NCBI GenBank assembly: GCA_013001285.1
Contig: JABDMU010000074.1
Span: forward strand, 1 to 57,343
Direction: 5' to 3'
DNA length: 57,343 nucleotides
Source of the DNA: Flavobacteriaceae bacterium
GTDB taxonomy: Bacteria > Bacteroidota > Bacteroidia > Flavobacteriales > Flavobacteriaceae
A model generated the notes under the pieces. The model did no database searches and was not told where the DNA came from. It saw only the letters and a program-made list of their open reading frames with translations. The translations under genes were made by a program, and so were the position numbers. This document shows positions 7,587 to 17,600 of this stretch, in pieces. Position 1 is the stretch's first letter; each line of letters starts with the position of its first letter.

Positions 7587-8726
7587 TTATCTATCTATCA
7601 AAATCCTATGGATCTCACGACCCAATTCGGCTAGAAATGGCAAACCAATGCTATCGTATTCATAAACATCATCATTATAAATTTCATCAGCATTCACGTG
7701 AATTGTAGCTGACAAAATAAATTCGATATTGTTTTTTGAATCCTTGATATAGGCACAATCGGTTAAATACCCATAGGCATAACCAACTTTATTATAGATT
7801 TTAATATGATTAGGAATTTTTTCTGTTGTATCACCATATATAAAGAACTTACCATAACCATCAAAATATACAATAGGATCATAACCTACGTCACGTGGTA
7901 GAATCGACATAGTTTCAATTAAAAATTTATGCTGAGTCTCCGATAGATCAAAACCTTGTTCTTCTGGAAAGTATTCAGCAAAAAAGACACGTTTCATCAT
8001 GTTGTGAATGGTTGAGATGGGTAAATAATTCTTTTCCGAAAAATCCATAGGTTCGTTAATCAATCGACCATTCCTATAAAACCCTTTGCCTTTCGTTAGG
8101 CTATTCAGATTTAAAGGATCGAGAGGCTTATTAATTATGGGGTCAGTGGTGATCAATGACGAATCATTTTCAATAAAAACCAGTGGCTTAGTCGTAAGTT
8201 CATCTGCATTTGTCGTCTCTAATCGATGCGATATCTGTGAAGGAATGAGACCTTTATCTCTAAATTTTTTATTGATATAATCCTGACCTAAGAATTCAAA
8301 AAGTCGGTTATAGGTATCATTGCTACTCACGGCAAAAATATCTCGAATTTCATTTCTGAATGTTGTTGTCACAGAATCCCCTTCAACAAAAAATGGCGTA
8401 TCTAAATCATAAAGGTTTTCCTCATTTAATTTTTCCAAAGTCAATACGGCAACGGGAAACTTCACAGTACTGGCAGGGTAAAAGTAGTTTCTATTATCCA
8501 CCTTAAAATTGAAATCCTTGAAAATTGCAGAGTCTTTTTGTTTTGAAATTGTGGTTAATTTTATTTGAACTTCATGAGATTCAAGGTTTTGAACAACACT
8601 TTGAATTTTTGGCGACTGCGATGTTAAGGCTTGAATAATAGGGTTCTCTACCCGGTCAAGAGCACAACTGCTTAACAGAAAAATTAATAGAATGCACGTG
8701 CATCTCATGATGATGGTGTTGGTCAT
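7587..8726 (-). CDS. Serine hydrolase lipoprotein with class A beta-lactamase fold
   Basis: The 379-residue protein carries a lipoprotein signal ending LLSSC (Cys21), so it is envelope-anchored. Three active-site elements of the penicillin-recognising fold appear in order: S86-T-V-K89 in PASTVKFPVAVL, an S-S-N (134-136) equivalent of SDN in AVSSNDTYN, and K-V-G in YNKVGYAYG in place of KTG. The long insertions and altered SDN/KTG motifs make a true antibiotic-degrading enzyme uncertain; a peptidase or esterase role is equally possible. An alternative start is the ATG six codons in. Confidence 0.8.
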   Translation of the reverse strand: MTNTIIMRCTCILLIFLLSSCALDRVENPIIQALTSQSPKIQSVVQNLESHEVQIKLTTISKQKDSAIFKDFNFKVDNRNYFYPASTVKFPVAVLTLEKLNEENLYDLDTPFFVEGDSVTTTFRNEIRDIFAVSSNDTYNRLFEFLGQDYINKKFRDKGLIPSQISHRLETTNADELTTKPLVFIENDSSLITTDPIINKPLDPLNLNSLTKGKGFYRNGRLINEPMDFSEKNYLPISTIHNMMKRVFFAEYFPEEQGFDLSETQHKFLIETMSILPRDVGYDPIVYFDGYGKFFIYGDTTEKIPNHIKIYNKVGYAYGYLTDCAYIKDSKNNIEFILSATIHVNADEIYNDDVYEYDSIGLPFLAELGREIHRILIDR

Positions 8727-8773
8727 CTATAAAGATAAAAAATCTTCGGTTTGACAGCCATCATTTATTTGAT

Positions 8774-9979
8774 CTAAAGATCTACTATGATCTGATGCTT
8801 TATGAGGTCATCAAAATTTTCGCGCTCACGAATTAAATGTGCTTTGTTGTTATACCATAAGATTTCAGCTGGTCGATAGCGAGAATTGTAATTGCTGGCC
8901 ATCATATAACAATAAGCGCCAGCATTTTTAAATGCCAGGATATCACCTTCCGTGATTTCCTTTATCCTGCGATTATTTGCGAAGGTATCTGTTTCACAGA
9001 TATAACCTACAACTGAATAAAAGCGTTCTTTTCCTTCAGGATTAGATAGGTTAACGATGGTGTGCTGCGATCCATATAGCATTGGACGAATAAGATGATT
9101 GAAACCAGAATCTACTTGCGCAAATACGGTTGAGGTCGTTTGCTTAATCGCATTGACTGTAGTTAAAAAATAGCCCGCCTCACTCACCAAAAATTTTCCT
9201 GGTTCAAAAGCCAAGGTGACTTCCTTGCCATATTTAGAGCAAAATTCCTTAAACCTTAAACTCAAGCGCTCACCAAATTCTTCAATATCGGTTTCAATAT
9301 CACCTTCGTTGTAAGGTACCTTAAATCCAGATCCAAAATCCATAAATTTTAAATCCTTAAAATTGTGAGCAGTTTCAAACAAGATTTCACTAGCATATAA
9401 AAACACATCAATATCTAGTATATCACTTCCAGTATGCATGTGTATGCCATTGATCGTCATACCAGTATTCTCAACAATACGCAGTATATGCGGAATTTGA
9501 TGAATAGAAATCCCAAATTTACTATCTATATGACCTACTGAAATGTTGGTGTTACCTCCAGCCATAACATGTGGATTGATACGAATACAAACAGGAATTT
9601 CAGGATGGTTTGTCCCAAATTGTTCAAGAATTGAAAGATTGTCAATATTGATCTGAACCCCTAATTTTGCCACTTTTTCAATTTCATCTAAGGCTACTCC
9701 GTTGGGCGTATAAATAATATCTTTTGGATCATATCCAGCAGTTAAGCCAAGTTTTACTTCTTGAATAGAAACAGTATCGATCCCTGAACCTAATTCTTTC
9801 AGAAATTTAAGCACGGAAATATTCGACAATGCCTTTACAGCATAATTTATTTTAAGGGAATTCACATTTTTAAAGGCAGAAGTAAGCCTTTTGTATTGAG
9901 ATTCAATTTTATGAGCGTCATAAACGTAAACGGGGCATCCATATGTGTTGGCAATCGCCAAGAGATCAGTATTCTGCAT
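8774..9979 (-). CDS. lysA: Diaminopimelate decarboxylase
   Basis: This PLP enzyme converts meso-diaminopimelate to L-lysine, the last step of lysine synthesis. The 401-residue protein is of normal length for the family. Lys49 in NYAVKALSN is the PLP Schiff-base lysine. HMHTGSD, the glycine-rich FGSGF phosphate-binding loop and the CETDTF motif with the catalytic Cys are all present. It is transcribed leftward and divergently from sucC. A second lysine gene, dapD, lies elsewhere in the window at 35800. Confidence 0.93.
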   Translation of the reverse strand: MQNTDLLAIANTYGCPVYVYDAHKIESQYKRLTSAFKNVNSLKINYAVKALSNISVLKFLKELGSGIDTVSIQEVKLGLTAGYDPKDIIYTPNGVALDEIEKVAKLGVQINIDNLSILEQFGTNHPEIPVCIRINPHVMAGGNTNISVGHIDSKFGISIHQIPHILRIVENTGMTINGIHMHTGSDILDIDVFLYASEILFETAHNFKDLKFMDFGSGFKVPYNEGDIETDIEEFGERLSLRFKEFCSKYGKEVTLAFEPGKFLVSEAGYFLTTVNAIKQTTSTVFAQVDSGFNHLIRPMLYGSQHTIVNLSNPEGKERFYSVVGYICETDTFANNRRIKEITEGDILAFKNAGAYCYMMASNYNSRYRPAEILWYNNKAHLIRERENFDDLIKHQIIVDL

Positions 9980-10096
9980 CAGTCTTAAATGGTATAAACA
10001 ATTGTGTTGTAAAACTATGAACTTTTTTCATTATGAATAGCCTTTAAGGTCATGATTTTTAAAATTCATAGTGATGCTTGGTGGATTAAAAAAATG

Positions 10097-10127
10097 TTGG
10101 TTTAATGTTAAATGATGATTACATTTG
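10097..10127 (+). promoter_or_regulatory. Promoter of sucC
   Basis: TTG at 10097-10099 and TACATTTG at 10120-10127 (a perfect TAnnTTTG) are 20 bp apart. Transcription would start near 10133, before the ATG at 10150. This is one of the best promoter matches in the window. Confidence 0.65.
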
Positions 10128-10149
10128 CAATGCAAAAATAGACCTTCAC

Positions 10150-11343
10150 ATGAATTTACACGAATATCAAGGAAAAGAGATCTTAAGTAGTTTTGGAGTC
10201 AGAATTCAACGCGGACTTGTCGCCAGTAGTGCGAGTGAAGCTGTTAATGCTGCAAAGCAATTGACGGCCGAAACAGGAACAAGCTGGCATGTCATCAAAG
10301 CTCAAGTTCATGCAGGTGGCCGCGGAAAAGGTGGCGGTGTAAAATTGGCTAAGAATCTGAATGAAGTGGAAACCATAGCTGGGCAGATCATTGGAATGAA
10401 CTTGATCACGCCACAAACTTCTGCTGAAGGTAAAAAAGTACACCAGGTATTGATTGCTGAAGATGTATACTATCCAGGGGAAAGTGAGCCGGACGAATTT
10501 TATATGTCAGTGCTTTTGAACCGATCTACTGGAAGAAATATGATCATGTATTCTACAGAAGGCGGTATGGATATTGAAGCTGTTGCTGAAAAAACGCCAC
10601 ATTTAATTTTTAATGAAGAGGTCGATCCCTCAGTTGGTTTATTGCCGTTCCAGGCAAGACGCATTGCATTTAACTTGGGATTGTCCGGACAAGCTCATAA
10701 AGAGATGGTGAAATTTGTTATGGCCTTATATACGGCCTACTCAAAATCAGATTCATCGCTATTCGAAATAAATCCAGTGCTTAAAACCAGTGATAATAAG
10801 ATTTTGGCTGTTGATGCTAAGGTCACTATTGATGATAATTCGTTGTTTAGGCATAAAGATTATAAAGATCTGCGAGATCTAAGAGAAGAAAATCCAATTG
10901 AAGTTGAAGCTGGAGCTTTAGGATTGAACTATGTTGATCTTGATGGAAATGTTGGATGTATGGTGAATGGTGCCGGATTGGCTATGGCAACAATGGATCT
11001 CATCAAACAAGCTGGTGGCGAACCTGCAAATTTTCTCGATGTTGGAGGAACAGCCGATGCTGCAAGAGTGGAAGCTGCGTTTCGTATAATATTAAAAGAT
11101 CCTAATGTAAAAGCAATATTGATCAATATCTTTGGAGGCATTGTAAGATGTGATCGTGTGGCTCAAGGTATTGTTGATGCCTACAAAAATATGGGTGATG
11201 CCATTAAAGTACCGATCATTGTTAGGCTTCAAGGAACCAATGCAGATATTGCTAAAGAACTCATTGATAATTCTGGACTGGATGTACAAAGTGCCGTCTT
11301 ATTCCAAGAAGCAGCTGATAAAGTTCAGGCAGTACTTTCGTAA
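10150..11343 (+). CDS. sucC: Succinyl-CoA synthetase (ADP-forming) subunit beta
   Basis: The enzyme makes succinate and ATP from succinyl-CoA in the TCA cycle together with SucD, which is not in this window. The 397-residue protein begins [17 protein letters not shown], the classical N terminus with its ATP-grasp domain. It then shows [17 protein letters not shown] and a C-terminal CoA-ligase domain with [17 protein letters not shown] and [10 protein letters not shown]. The open frame extends 15 codons upstream, but the family start and the promoter at 10097-10127 fix the ATG at 10150. A hairpin terminator follows the stop, so it is monocistronic. Confidence 0.97.
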   Translation: MNLHEYQGKEILSSFGVRIQRGLVASSASEAVNAAKQLTAETGTSWHVIKAQVHAGGRGKGGGVKLAKNLNEVETIAGQIIGMNLITPQTSAEGKKVHQVLIAEDVYYPGESEPDEFYMSVLLNRSTGRNMIMYSTEGGMDIEAVAEKTPHLIFNEEVDPSVGLLPFQARRIAFNLGLSGQAHKEMVKFVMALYTAYSKSDSSLFEINPVLKTSDNKILAVDAKVTIDDNSLFRHKDYKDLRDLREENPIEVEAGALGLNYVDLDGNVGCMVNGAGLAMATMDLIKQAGGEPANFLDVGGTADAARVEAAFRIILKDPNVKAILINIFGGIVRCDRVAQGIVDAYKNMGDAIKVPIIVRLQGTNADIAKELIDNSGLDVQSAVLFQEAADKVQAVLS

Positions 11344-11365
11344 AAAAACAATAAAAAAAATATCG

Positions 11366-11396
11366 AAAAGGATGTGCATGGCACCTCCTTTTTTAT
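11366..11396 (+). terminator. Terminator of sucC
   Basis: AAAAGGA-T-GTGC pairs with GCAC-C-TCCTTTT around a short ATG loop, with one mismatch, and is followed by a T run (11389-11394). Confidence 0.75.
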
Positions 11397-11541
11397 TTGA
11401 TAACAATTAAAACATTCTACTTTTAGAATTGTTAACGCGATATAAATTTACGTTAAACAATAGTTAATTCACAATTCTTTGTGTAACAGTTACTCTTAAT
11501 TGCTCGTCCTTTATATAACAATCAATTTAAAACGAACAGTT

Positions 11542-11886
11542 ATGAAAACATTCAAATCAATTGTACTAGTTGCAGCCATTGCATTTAGTACTGTGTTAAC
11601 TGCGAACACAAATTCAACAGCCGAAGCAGACCCAACAGTCATTACAACTGAAGTAGGTAAACTTCTTAAAAATCCAAGTTTTTTAGTCGATCAGGACATT
11701 ACGGCAAATGTCACACTCACCATTAATAAGAACAACGAGATCGTTGTATTATCGGTAGATTCTGAAGATAGTTCAGTTGAAGACTACATTAAGGCAAGAT
11801 TAAATTACAATGCCTTACCATCATCCTTGCAAGAAAGAGGAAAAACATTTATTGTTCCGGTGAGGTTACACACTGAACTGGATTAG
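11542..11886 (+). CDS. Small exported protein of unknown function
   Basis: The 114-residue protein has a signal peptide (MKTFKSIVLVAAIAFSTVLTA) and should be periplasmic or secreted. The mature part pairs an amphipathic segment (TEVGKLLKNPSFL) with a beta-rich region (ANVTLTINKNNEIVVLSV...) resembling in outline the small TonB C-terminal-like fold found in many Bacteroidota proteins. That likeness is not strong enough to name a family. The frame extends 14 codons upstream but the signal peptide fixes the ATG at 11542. It has its own terminator. Confidence 0.7.
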   Translation: MKTFKSIVLVAAIAFSTVLTANTNSTAEADPTVITTEVGKLLKNPSFLVDQDITANVTLTINKNNEIVVLSVDSEDSSVEDYIKARLNYNALPSSLQERGKTFIVPVRLHTELD

Positions 11887-11910
11887 TATTTATTTGAATT
11901 AGTCTAAGGA

Positions 11911-11951
11911 ACTCCTAAAATTACGGTACTGTTGTTTTAGGAGTTTTTTTT
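11911..11951 (+). terminator. Rho-independent terminator
   Basis: ACTCCTAAAA (11911-11920) pairs perfectly with TTTTAGGAGT (11936-11945 region), followed by eight T. It ends the small exported-protein gene. Confidence 0.85.
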
Positions 11952-12219
11952 ATAAAATAATAAGAGCATCAGCAAAAATTGACAAGGCATGACTTCCATG
12001 ATGTCACTTATCGATTATGTATCTACTCATTTAAAAAAATGGAGTTTTTGTTTAAAAACGTAAAAAGCTGATAATCAATAATATATAAAAATAAATAGTC
12101 TTAATGTGAGAAAACACCGATGAAATCCCATTTATTTTTCGATAAGCTACAAATTACGACTGACAAGGAATGATACATTATTGCTAATTTTAATTTGTTA
12201 TTAATTAATCCCTTGAATT
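11952..12219. other. Intergenic region with a short direct repeat
   Basis: This AT-rich stretch contains no ORF I can support. TGACAAGGCATGA (11980-11992) recurs as TGACAAGGAATGA (12161-12173) with one difference. A TAATTTG close to a -7 box precedes the TerB-like gene. Confidence 0.3.
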
Positions 12220-12621
12220 ATGATAAATCGAGCTGAGAAATTGAGCTTATTGTCAGAGATGATAGCTTTTGCCCGAATTGATGATAGTCTAAAAGAAATT
12301 GAATACAACTTTTTGTTAGGTGTTGCCAAGCAACTTGAAATAACAAGGGATGATTTTGATTACTTACTCGAAAACCCTGTTACACACGTACATTTAAAAT
12401 CACATAGTGAACGTATCGTTCAGTTCCATAGATTGGTTCTTTTGATGAATGTCGATAGTTCAATGACTGGAAAGGAATTGGTGCGTCTTCATAATTTTGG
12501 TTTACGCATGGGATTGAGTCATGAATCCATCAATCGTGTTTTGGAACTTATGGAAAGTTTTCCCAATAAGATTATTCCACCAGATTTCTTGATAGATATT
12601 TTTAAAATACAATATAACTAA
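12220..12621 (+). CDS. TerB-like protein
   Basis: The 133-residue all-helical protein starts INRAEKLSLLSEMIAFARIDDSLKEIEYNFLLGVAKQLEI, the pattern of the TerB/DjlA N-terminal tellurite-resistance domain (a helix, an acidic turn with D, then E..FL..VA..L). Such domains are thought to bind metal or to act as protein-interaction modules. Related flavobacterial genes sit beside uvrB and are sometimes named after it, but nothing in the sequence supports nuclease activity. Its last 4 bp overlap the uvrB 3' end on the other strand. Confidence 0.6.
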   Translation: MINRAEKLSLLSEMIAFARIDDSLKEIEYNFLLGVAKQLEITRDDFDYLLENPVTHVHLKSHSERIVQFHRLVLLMNVDSSMTGKELVRLHNFGLRMGLSHESINRVLELMESFPNKIIPPDFLIDIFKIQYN

Positions 12622-14621
12622 ACCTTTAAAGCGTCTAATTTAGATTGGTAAGTTTGAATATCATCTCTGATCTTCGCAGCTTCCATAAAATCTAGCATTT
12701 TTGCAGCTTCCTCCATTTGCTTGCGTTTCTGACGAATTTTCTTTTCTAATTCTGACTTCGTTAGATATTCACTTTCTGCTTCGGCAGCTTTTCTAGCTTC
12801 CTGCTCGTAATAATAAGTACTCACGGAATTTTTAGTTAGGGCATTGTCCAAACTTTTCTTTATCGCGGTAGGTGTAATATTATTTTTAGTATTGTATTCA
12901 ATTTGTTTTGTCCTTCTGTAAGTCGTTTCATCAATAGTACGTTGCATACTTTTTGTGATCTTATCCGCATACATGATCGCTTTTCCGTTCAAATGCCTAG
13001 CGGCTCGTCCTACAGTTTGTGTTAATGATCTGGCTGAACGTAAGAATCCCTCCTTATCAGCATCTAAGATGGCCACTAATGAGACTTCTGGAAGATCCAG
13101 ACCTTCTCGTAATAAATTTACACCAACCAATACATCAAACAGCCCTTTACGCAAATCCTGCATGATCTCGACGCGTTCTAAAGTGTCAACATCACTATGA
13201 ATGTAGCGGCATCGAACTTGTATCCGTGTGAGATATTTAGTCAATTCTTCAGCCATACGTTTGGTTAAGGTAGTGACCAAGGTGCGTTCGTCTTTTTCAA
13301 CACGTTTCTGTATTTCTTCAATAAGATCATCTATTTGATTCAAACTTGGCCTTACCTCGATCTCTGGATCCAGTAATCCTGTTGGTCGAATAACTTGTTC
13401 AACATATACACCATCTGTTTTTTGAAGTTCATAATCTGCGGGTGTTGCGCTTACATAAATGACTTGGTTTTGGAGTGCCTCAAACTCCTCAAATTTTAAT
13501 GGCCGATTGTCCATAGCAGCCGGTAATCGGAAACCATATTCCACTAGATTTTCTTTTCTACTTCGGTCACCTCCGTACATGGCATGCACTTGAGAAATGG
13601 TCACATGACTTTCATCAACCACCATTAAATAATCATCAGGGAAATAGTCGAGTAGGCAGAAGGGTCTCGATCCAGCCTCACGACCATCCAAATAACGTGA
13701 GTAATTTTCAATGCCAGAGCAATAACCTAATTCCCGAATCATTTCCAGATCAAATTCTGTGCGTTCTTTTAATCGTTTTGCTTCGAGATGTTTGCCAATA
13801 TCTTTGAAGTAATCATATTGTTTCATCAGATCATCCTGAATCAAACTAATGGCATTCTGAAGTACATCAGGAGATGTTACAAACATATTTGCTGGATAAA
13901 TGGTTAGTCTATCATAATGTTCAATGACCTTATTGCTATTGATGTTAAAAGCTTCAATCGCTTCGATCTCATCACCAAAGAAATGAATTCGGAAGGCATT
14001 ATCATCATAACTTGGAAAGACATCAACGGTATCTCCTTTTATTCGAAAATTACCATGTTTAAATTCGCCTTCAGTACGCGAATACAAACTCTGAACAAGT
14101 TGATGCAATAATTTGGTTCTTGAGATCACTTGATCGCGCTCAACAGTGATCACGTTTTTTTGAAATTCTACTGGATTTCCAATACCATATAAACAGGATA
14201 CAGAAGCAACGACAAGTACATCACGTCTTCCTGACAACAAAGATGACGTTGTGCTCAGACGCATTTTCTCAATCTCTTCATTTATCGATAGGTCCTTTTC
14301 GATATAGGTTCCGGAAACAGGTAAATAAGCTTCGGGTTGATAATAATCGTAATAGGACACGAAATATTCCACAGCATTGTCCGGGAAAAATTGTTTAAAC
14401 TCCGAATACAATTGGGCCGCCAAGGTTTTATTATGCGCCAAAACCAGAGTTGGTTTTTGAACCTCTTCGATCACATTGGCTACTGTAAAGGTCTTTCCCG
14501 ACCCTGTTACTCCCAATAAAGTTTGATATTTTTCATTAGAAATTAGGCCTTGAGAAAGCTCTTTTATAGCTTCAGGTTGATCTCCTGTAGGTTTAAATTC
14601 TGATTTGATTTTGAATTGCAT
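12618..14621 (-). CDS. uvrB: Excinuclease ABC subunit B
   Basis: UvrB is the damage-verifying helicase-like subunit of nucleotide excision repair, acting with UvrA and UvrC. The 667-residue protein has Walker A GVTGSGKT (37-44) and the damage-probing beta-hairpin around YYDYYQPEAYLP. Further marks are a DESH box (VVDESHVT), helicase motifs VSATP, GVNLLREGLDLPEVSLV and QTVGRAARH, and a C-terminal UVR motif (EKKIRQKRKQMEEAAKMLDFMEAAKIRD region) for UvrC binding. A TAATTTTG box only 4 nt before the ATG predicts a leaderless mRNA. Confidence 0.97.
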   Translation of the reverse strand: MQFKIKSEFKPTGDQPEAIKELSQGLISNEKYQTLLGVTGSGKTFTVANVIEEVQKPTLVLAHNKTLAAQLYSEFKQFFPDNAVEYFVSYYDYYQPEAYLPVSGTYIEKDLSINEEIEKMRLSTTSSLLSGRRDVLVVASVSCLYGIGNPVEFQKNVITVERDQVISRTKLLHQLVQSLYSRTEGEFKHGNFRIKGDTVDVFPSYDDNAFRIHFFGDEIEAIEAFNINSNKVIEHYDRLTIYPANMFVTSPDVLQNAISLIQDDLMKQYDYFKDIGKHLEAKRLKERTEFDLEMIRELGYCSGIENYSRYLDGREAGSRPFCLLDYFPDDYLMVVDESHVTISQVHAMYGGDRSRKENLVEYGFRLPAAMDNRPLKFEEFEALQNQVIYVSATPADYELQKTDGVYVEQVIRPTGLLDPEIEVRPSLNQIDDLIEEIQKRVEKDERTLVTTLTKRMAEELTKYLTRIQVRCRYIHSDVDTLERVEIMQDLRKGLFDVLVGVNLLREGLDLPEVSLVAILDADKEGFLRSARSLTQTVGRAARHLNGKAIMYADKITKSMQRTIDETTYRRTKQIEYNTKNNITPTAIKKSLDNALTKNSVSTYYYEQEARKAAEAESEYLTKSELEKKIRQKRKQMEEAAKMLDFMEAAKIRDDIQTYQSKLDALKV

Positions 14622-14625
14622 TGTG

Positions 14626-14659
14626 CAAAATTACACAATATTTATCTTCTTAATGCAAA
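14626..14659 (-). promoter_or_regulatory. Promoter of uvrB, nearly abutting the ATG
   Basis: On the minus strand TAATTTTG (14626-14633) perfectly matches TAnnTTTG, and TTTG (14656-14659) lies 22 bp upstream. Only CACA separates the -7 box from the ATG, so the start of transcription should fall on or beside the first codon. The -33 element lies inside the 3' end of the T9SS gene. Confidence 0.55.
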
Positions 14660-17600
14660 ATGGCCTTGTATCTGAAATTGACGATCGCCTTGAACCACAT
14701 TTGCAACATACCAGTAATCATTTGCCGGCATCAATGCACCATTATAGGTGCCATCCCAACCTTGGGAAGTGGAAGTTAAAAAGGCCAGTTGTTTACCATA
14801 GCGATCGAAAATATTAATGGTGGTTCCTGCAAGAGTTTCGACTCCAACAATATGCCAGTAATCGAAGTAACCATCACCATTGGGTGTCATGAATTTAGGA
14901 GCATCAATAACCAAAACTTCAGTCGTCACCGAACCACAACCGTTCAAGTCAATGACTGTTATACTATGGTAACCAAGGGAAACATTTTCAAAAACATTAG
15001 ATTCTTGAGGCTCTCCATCATCTAAAATATATAAGTAGTTCCCGATTCCGCTAATGGTTATTGTAATATTATTCGGATCAGAGAAATCAATTGTTTCGGT
15101 GACCTCAATTGTTGCTGGTTCAGATTCAATAACCTCAAATTCCGATAGAGTTTCACAGCCGTCAAAACTTGTAACTGTAACAGAATAGCTGCCAATTTGA
15201 TCGATTTCAATTTCTGAGCTCGTCTCACCTGTTGACCATAAATAACTATCTGTTTCAATTTCAGTATCTGCATAAACTGTAAGCGGTAAATTATCTAAGC
15301 ATATAACTTGATCTTCAATAGCAACATTTGGTTTTCTATTGATGATCACCATAAACGAAGTGGTGTCGAAACAACCAGTGCTATTGTTTTCCAGTCTAAC
15401 AAATAGTTCTTGACCATCAAAGGCATTATAATTTAGATCCTGTATAGCGTTCGAAGCATTTTCAGCTTGTATCAAAGTCTCATAATAGGTCACGGTATGC
15501 GCGTTAGCACTTTGACCGCCTAAAACAAAAGGATCTTGTTGTGATAGATCAAAGATCAGTTCATAATCGAAATCATCATCACAGGCTTCCAGATCTGGAG
15601 GCGTATTGGCAATTGGATTAGGATTTACGACAAGATCAAAAGACTGAATTCTAAAGCAATTTGTGAGCGTATCATTGGCTCTTAAAAAAATGGTTTCGCC
15701 AGATCCTGAATAGCTGTAAGTGTCACCCAAGGGATCTTGTTCATTTTCGGCATCCAATAAAGAACTAAAGTAGGCATATTCAACATTTGTCAAAGTCTCT
15801 AAAAGAATGTCAGTCGCAAGATTGAGTTCAAATGTATTTGAGTCATTATCACAAATATGAATTTCAGGAATTGGATTGATCAATGGTGGTAAATTCACAT
15901 TGAGTTCTAAAGGTAGTTCGGCATAGCATCCCGATTGCGTATTTAAAACTTTTACGAAAACCGTTTGTGGATTACTGATATTGGTATAATTTGATGGGTT
16001 AGGAATCTGATTCGTATTCGTTTCAAGATCGTCCTCAGTTTCGTAATAACTCACTTCAATATCATCATTTCTAATATCTAGGATTTCGATCTCAGAAACG
16101 GTCAGGTCAAAGGAAGATAAACCGTCATAATCGTTATCGCAAGTTACCAAAGCTGAAGGCAAATTAACAGTCGGAACTTGAACTACATTTAATCCGAATT
16201 CCGCAATGGCATGACAATAATTCCCATTTTCAATACGCACATATATTTGCTGTGGATTTTCAACATTGGTATAGGTAAGATCGATCTCATTAACACTATT
16301 TTCAGCATCTTCTAATGAGGTATGGAAACTCAGAACCAAGTTGTCAGTACTACCTGAGGTGATCTCATCCACTTTTTCTGTGAGGTCAAACAGTTCAAAT
16401 CCGTCGTTGCTAATATCATCACAAAGCGTAAAATTTGTTGGGGCATTAAAAGTTGGAATGGCTCCTACTTCAATAATAAATGAAGATACCCCAAAGCAGT
16501 CAGGATCCGTGGTATTTTCAACACGACAATAAATAGTTTGTGGACTGGAGGTATTGTTATAAACAAGGTCTTTATCAATAATATTTACCCGATTAATGGC
16601 GTCATTCTCAGTTTCGAAATACAAGACTTCTTTCCCGGTTTGACCGTTTAATATTTCATCATCTTTTTCATTAAAAAGAAAATCAGCGATCTGATTACCA
16701 TCCGTTTCACAGTTTTGAAAATTAGAAATATCAATAAATGCAGGCTCGGTATTAATGATAACATTTACTTCTGAAATGGCATGGCAGGCAGTCATGGTGC
16801 TTTCAACACGAACATAAATAATTTGAGTACTCGCATTAAATGATGTCGTATTGGGAATAGCATTGATATCAGAATTAGCATCTGATAGGTTAGTGTGAAA
16901 AGTAATATTCAGATTGTTTGTGTTTGAAACAATTTCGGGAATTAAGGCATCAAGATCAATGATATAATACCCATCCTGGTCGTTATCACAAATAATAATG
17001 TCGGCTGGATCATTGACCTCTGGAGCTGCAATGACATTGACTTCAATAGGCATTCTATCGAAACAAGCCGTTACATCATGACTTACTCTCACATGAAAAG
17101 TTTGCGGATTTTCAGTATTGGTATAGAAAGGAGGCAATACATTTTCATTATTTTGGGCATCTGCAGCTGTCAAGAAATAAGTCGCCGTAACGTCGGTCAT
17201 CCCATTTAAAACAAAAGGATCTAATGACGCCATATCAATTGATGTAAAACCATCATCGTCATCATCACAGTAATCAATAGGCGGAATAGGTTCTAAAATT
17301 ATTGGAGGATTGATGATCAGATCTATAGTTACATCACGTTCACAACTAGGAACAGCTATATTAACATAAAGCGTTTGCGGACTTGAGTCAACAACATATG
17401 GAACAGTTTGGTCTAAGGCATTGGTCTCATTGTCGATATCGTCTTGAGTTTCGTAAAATGTGATAGTAATATCGTGGCCATTCGCAATCGTATCAGCAAT
17501 GCTTGCAAGGTCGAATTCGGCGATACCATCTCCCGAATCGTCATCACAGACTTGAAAATCTCTTACATTAGTCCCTGTTTCTAAAAGATTTGTATGAAGT

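Noticed and set aside
7587-8726. A beta-lactamase resistance gene
   Set aside because: The SxxK, S-S-N and K-V-G motifs give the fold, but the altered second and third motifs and long insertions do not support antibiotic hydrolysis.
11980-12173. TGACAAGG(C/A)ATGA repeated 181 bp apart as a regulatory pair
   Set aside because: Only two imperfect 13-mers in AT-rich DNA with no fixed relation to a promoter; chance is a sufficient explanation.
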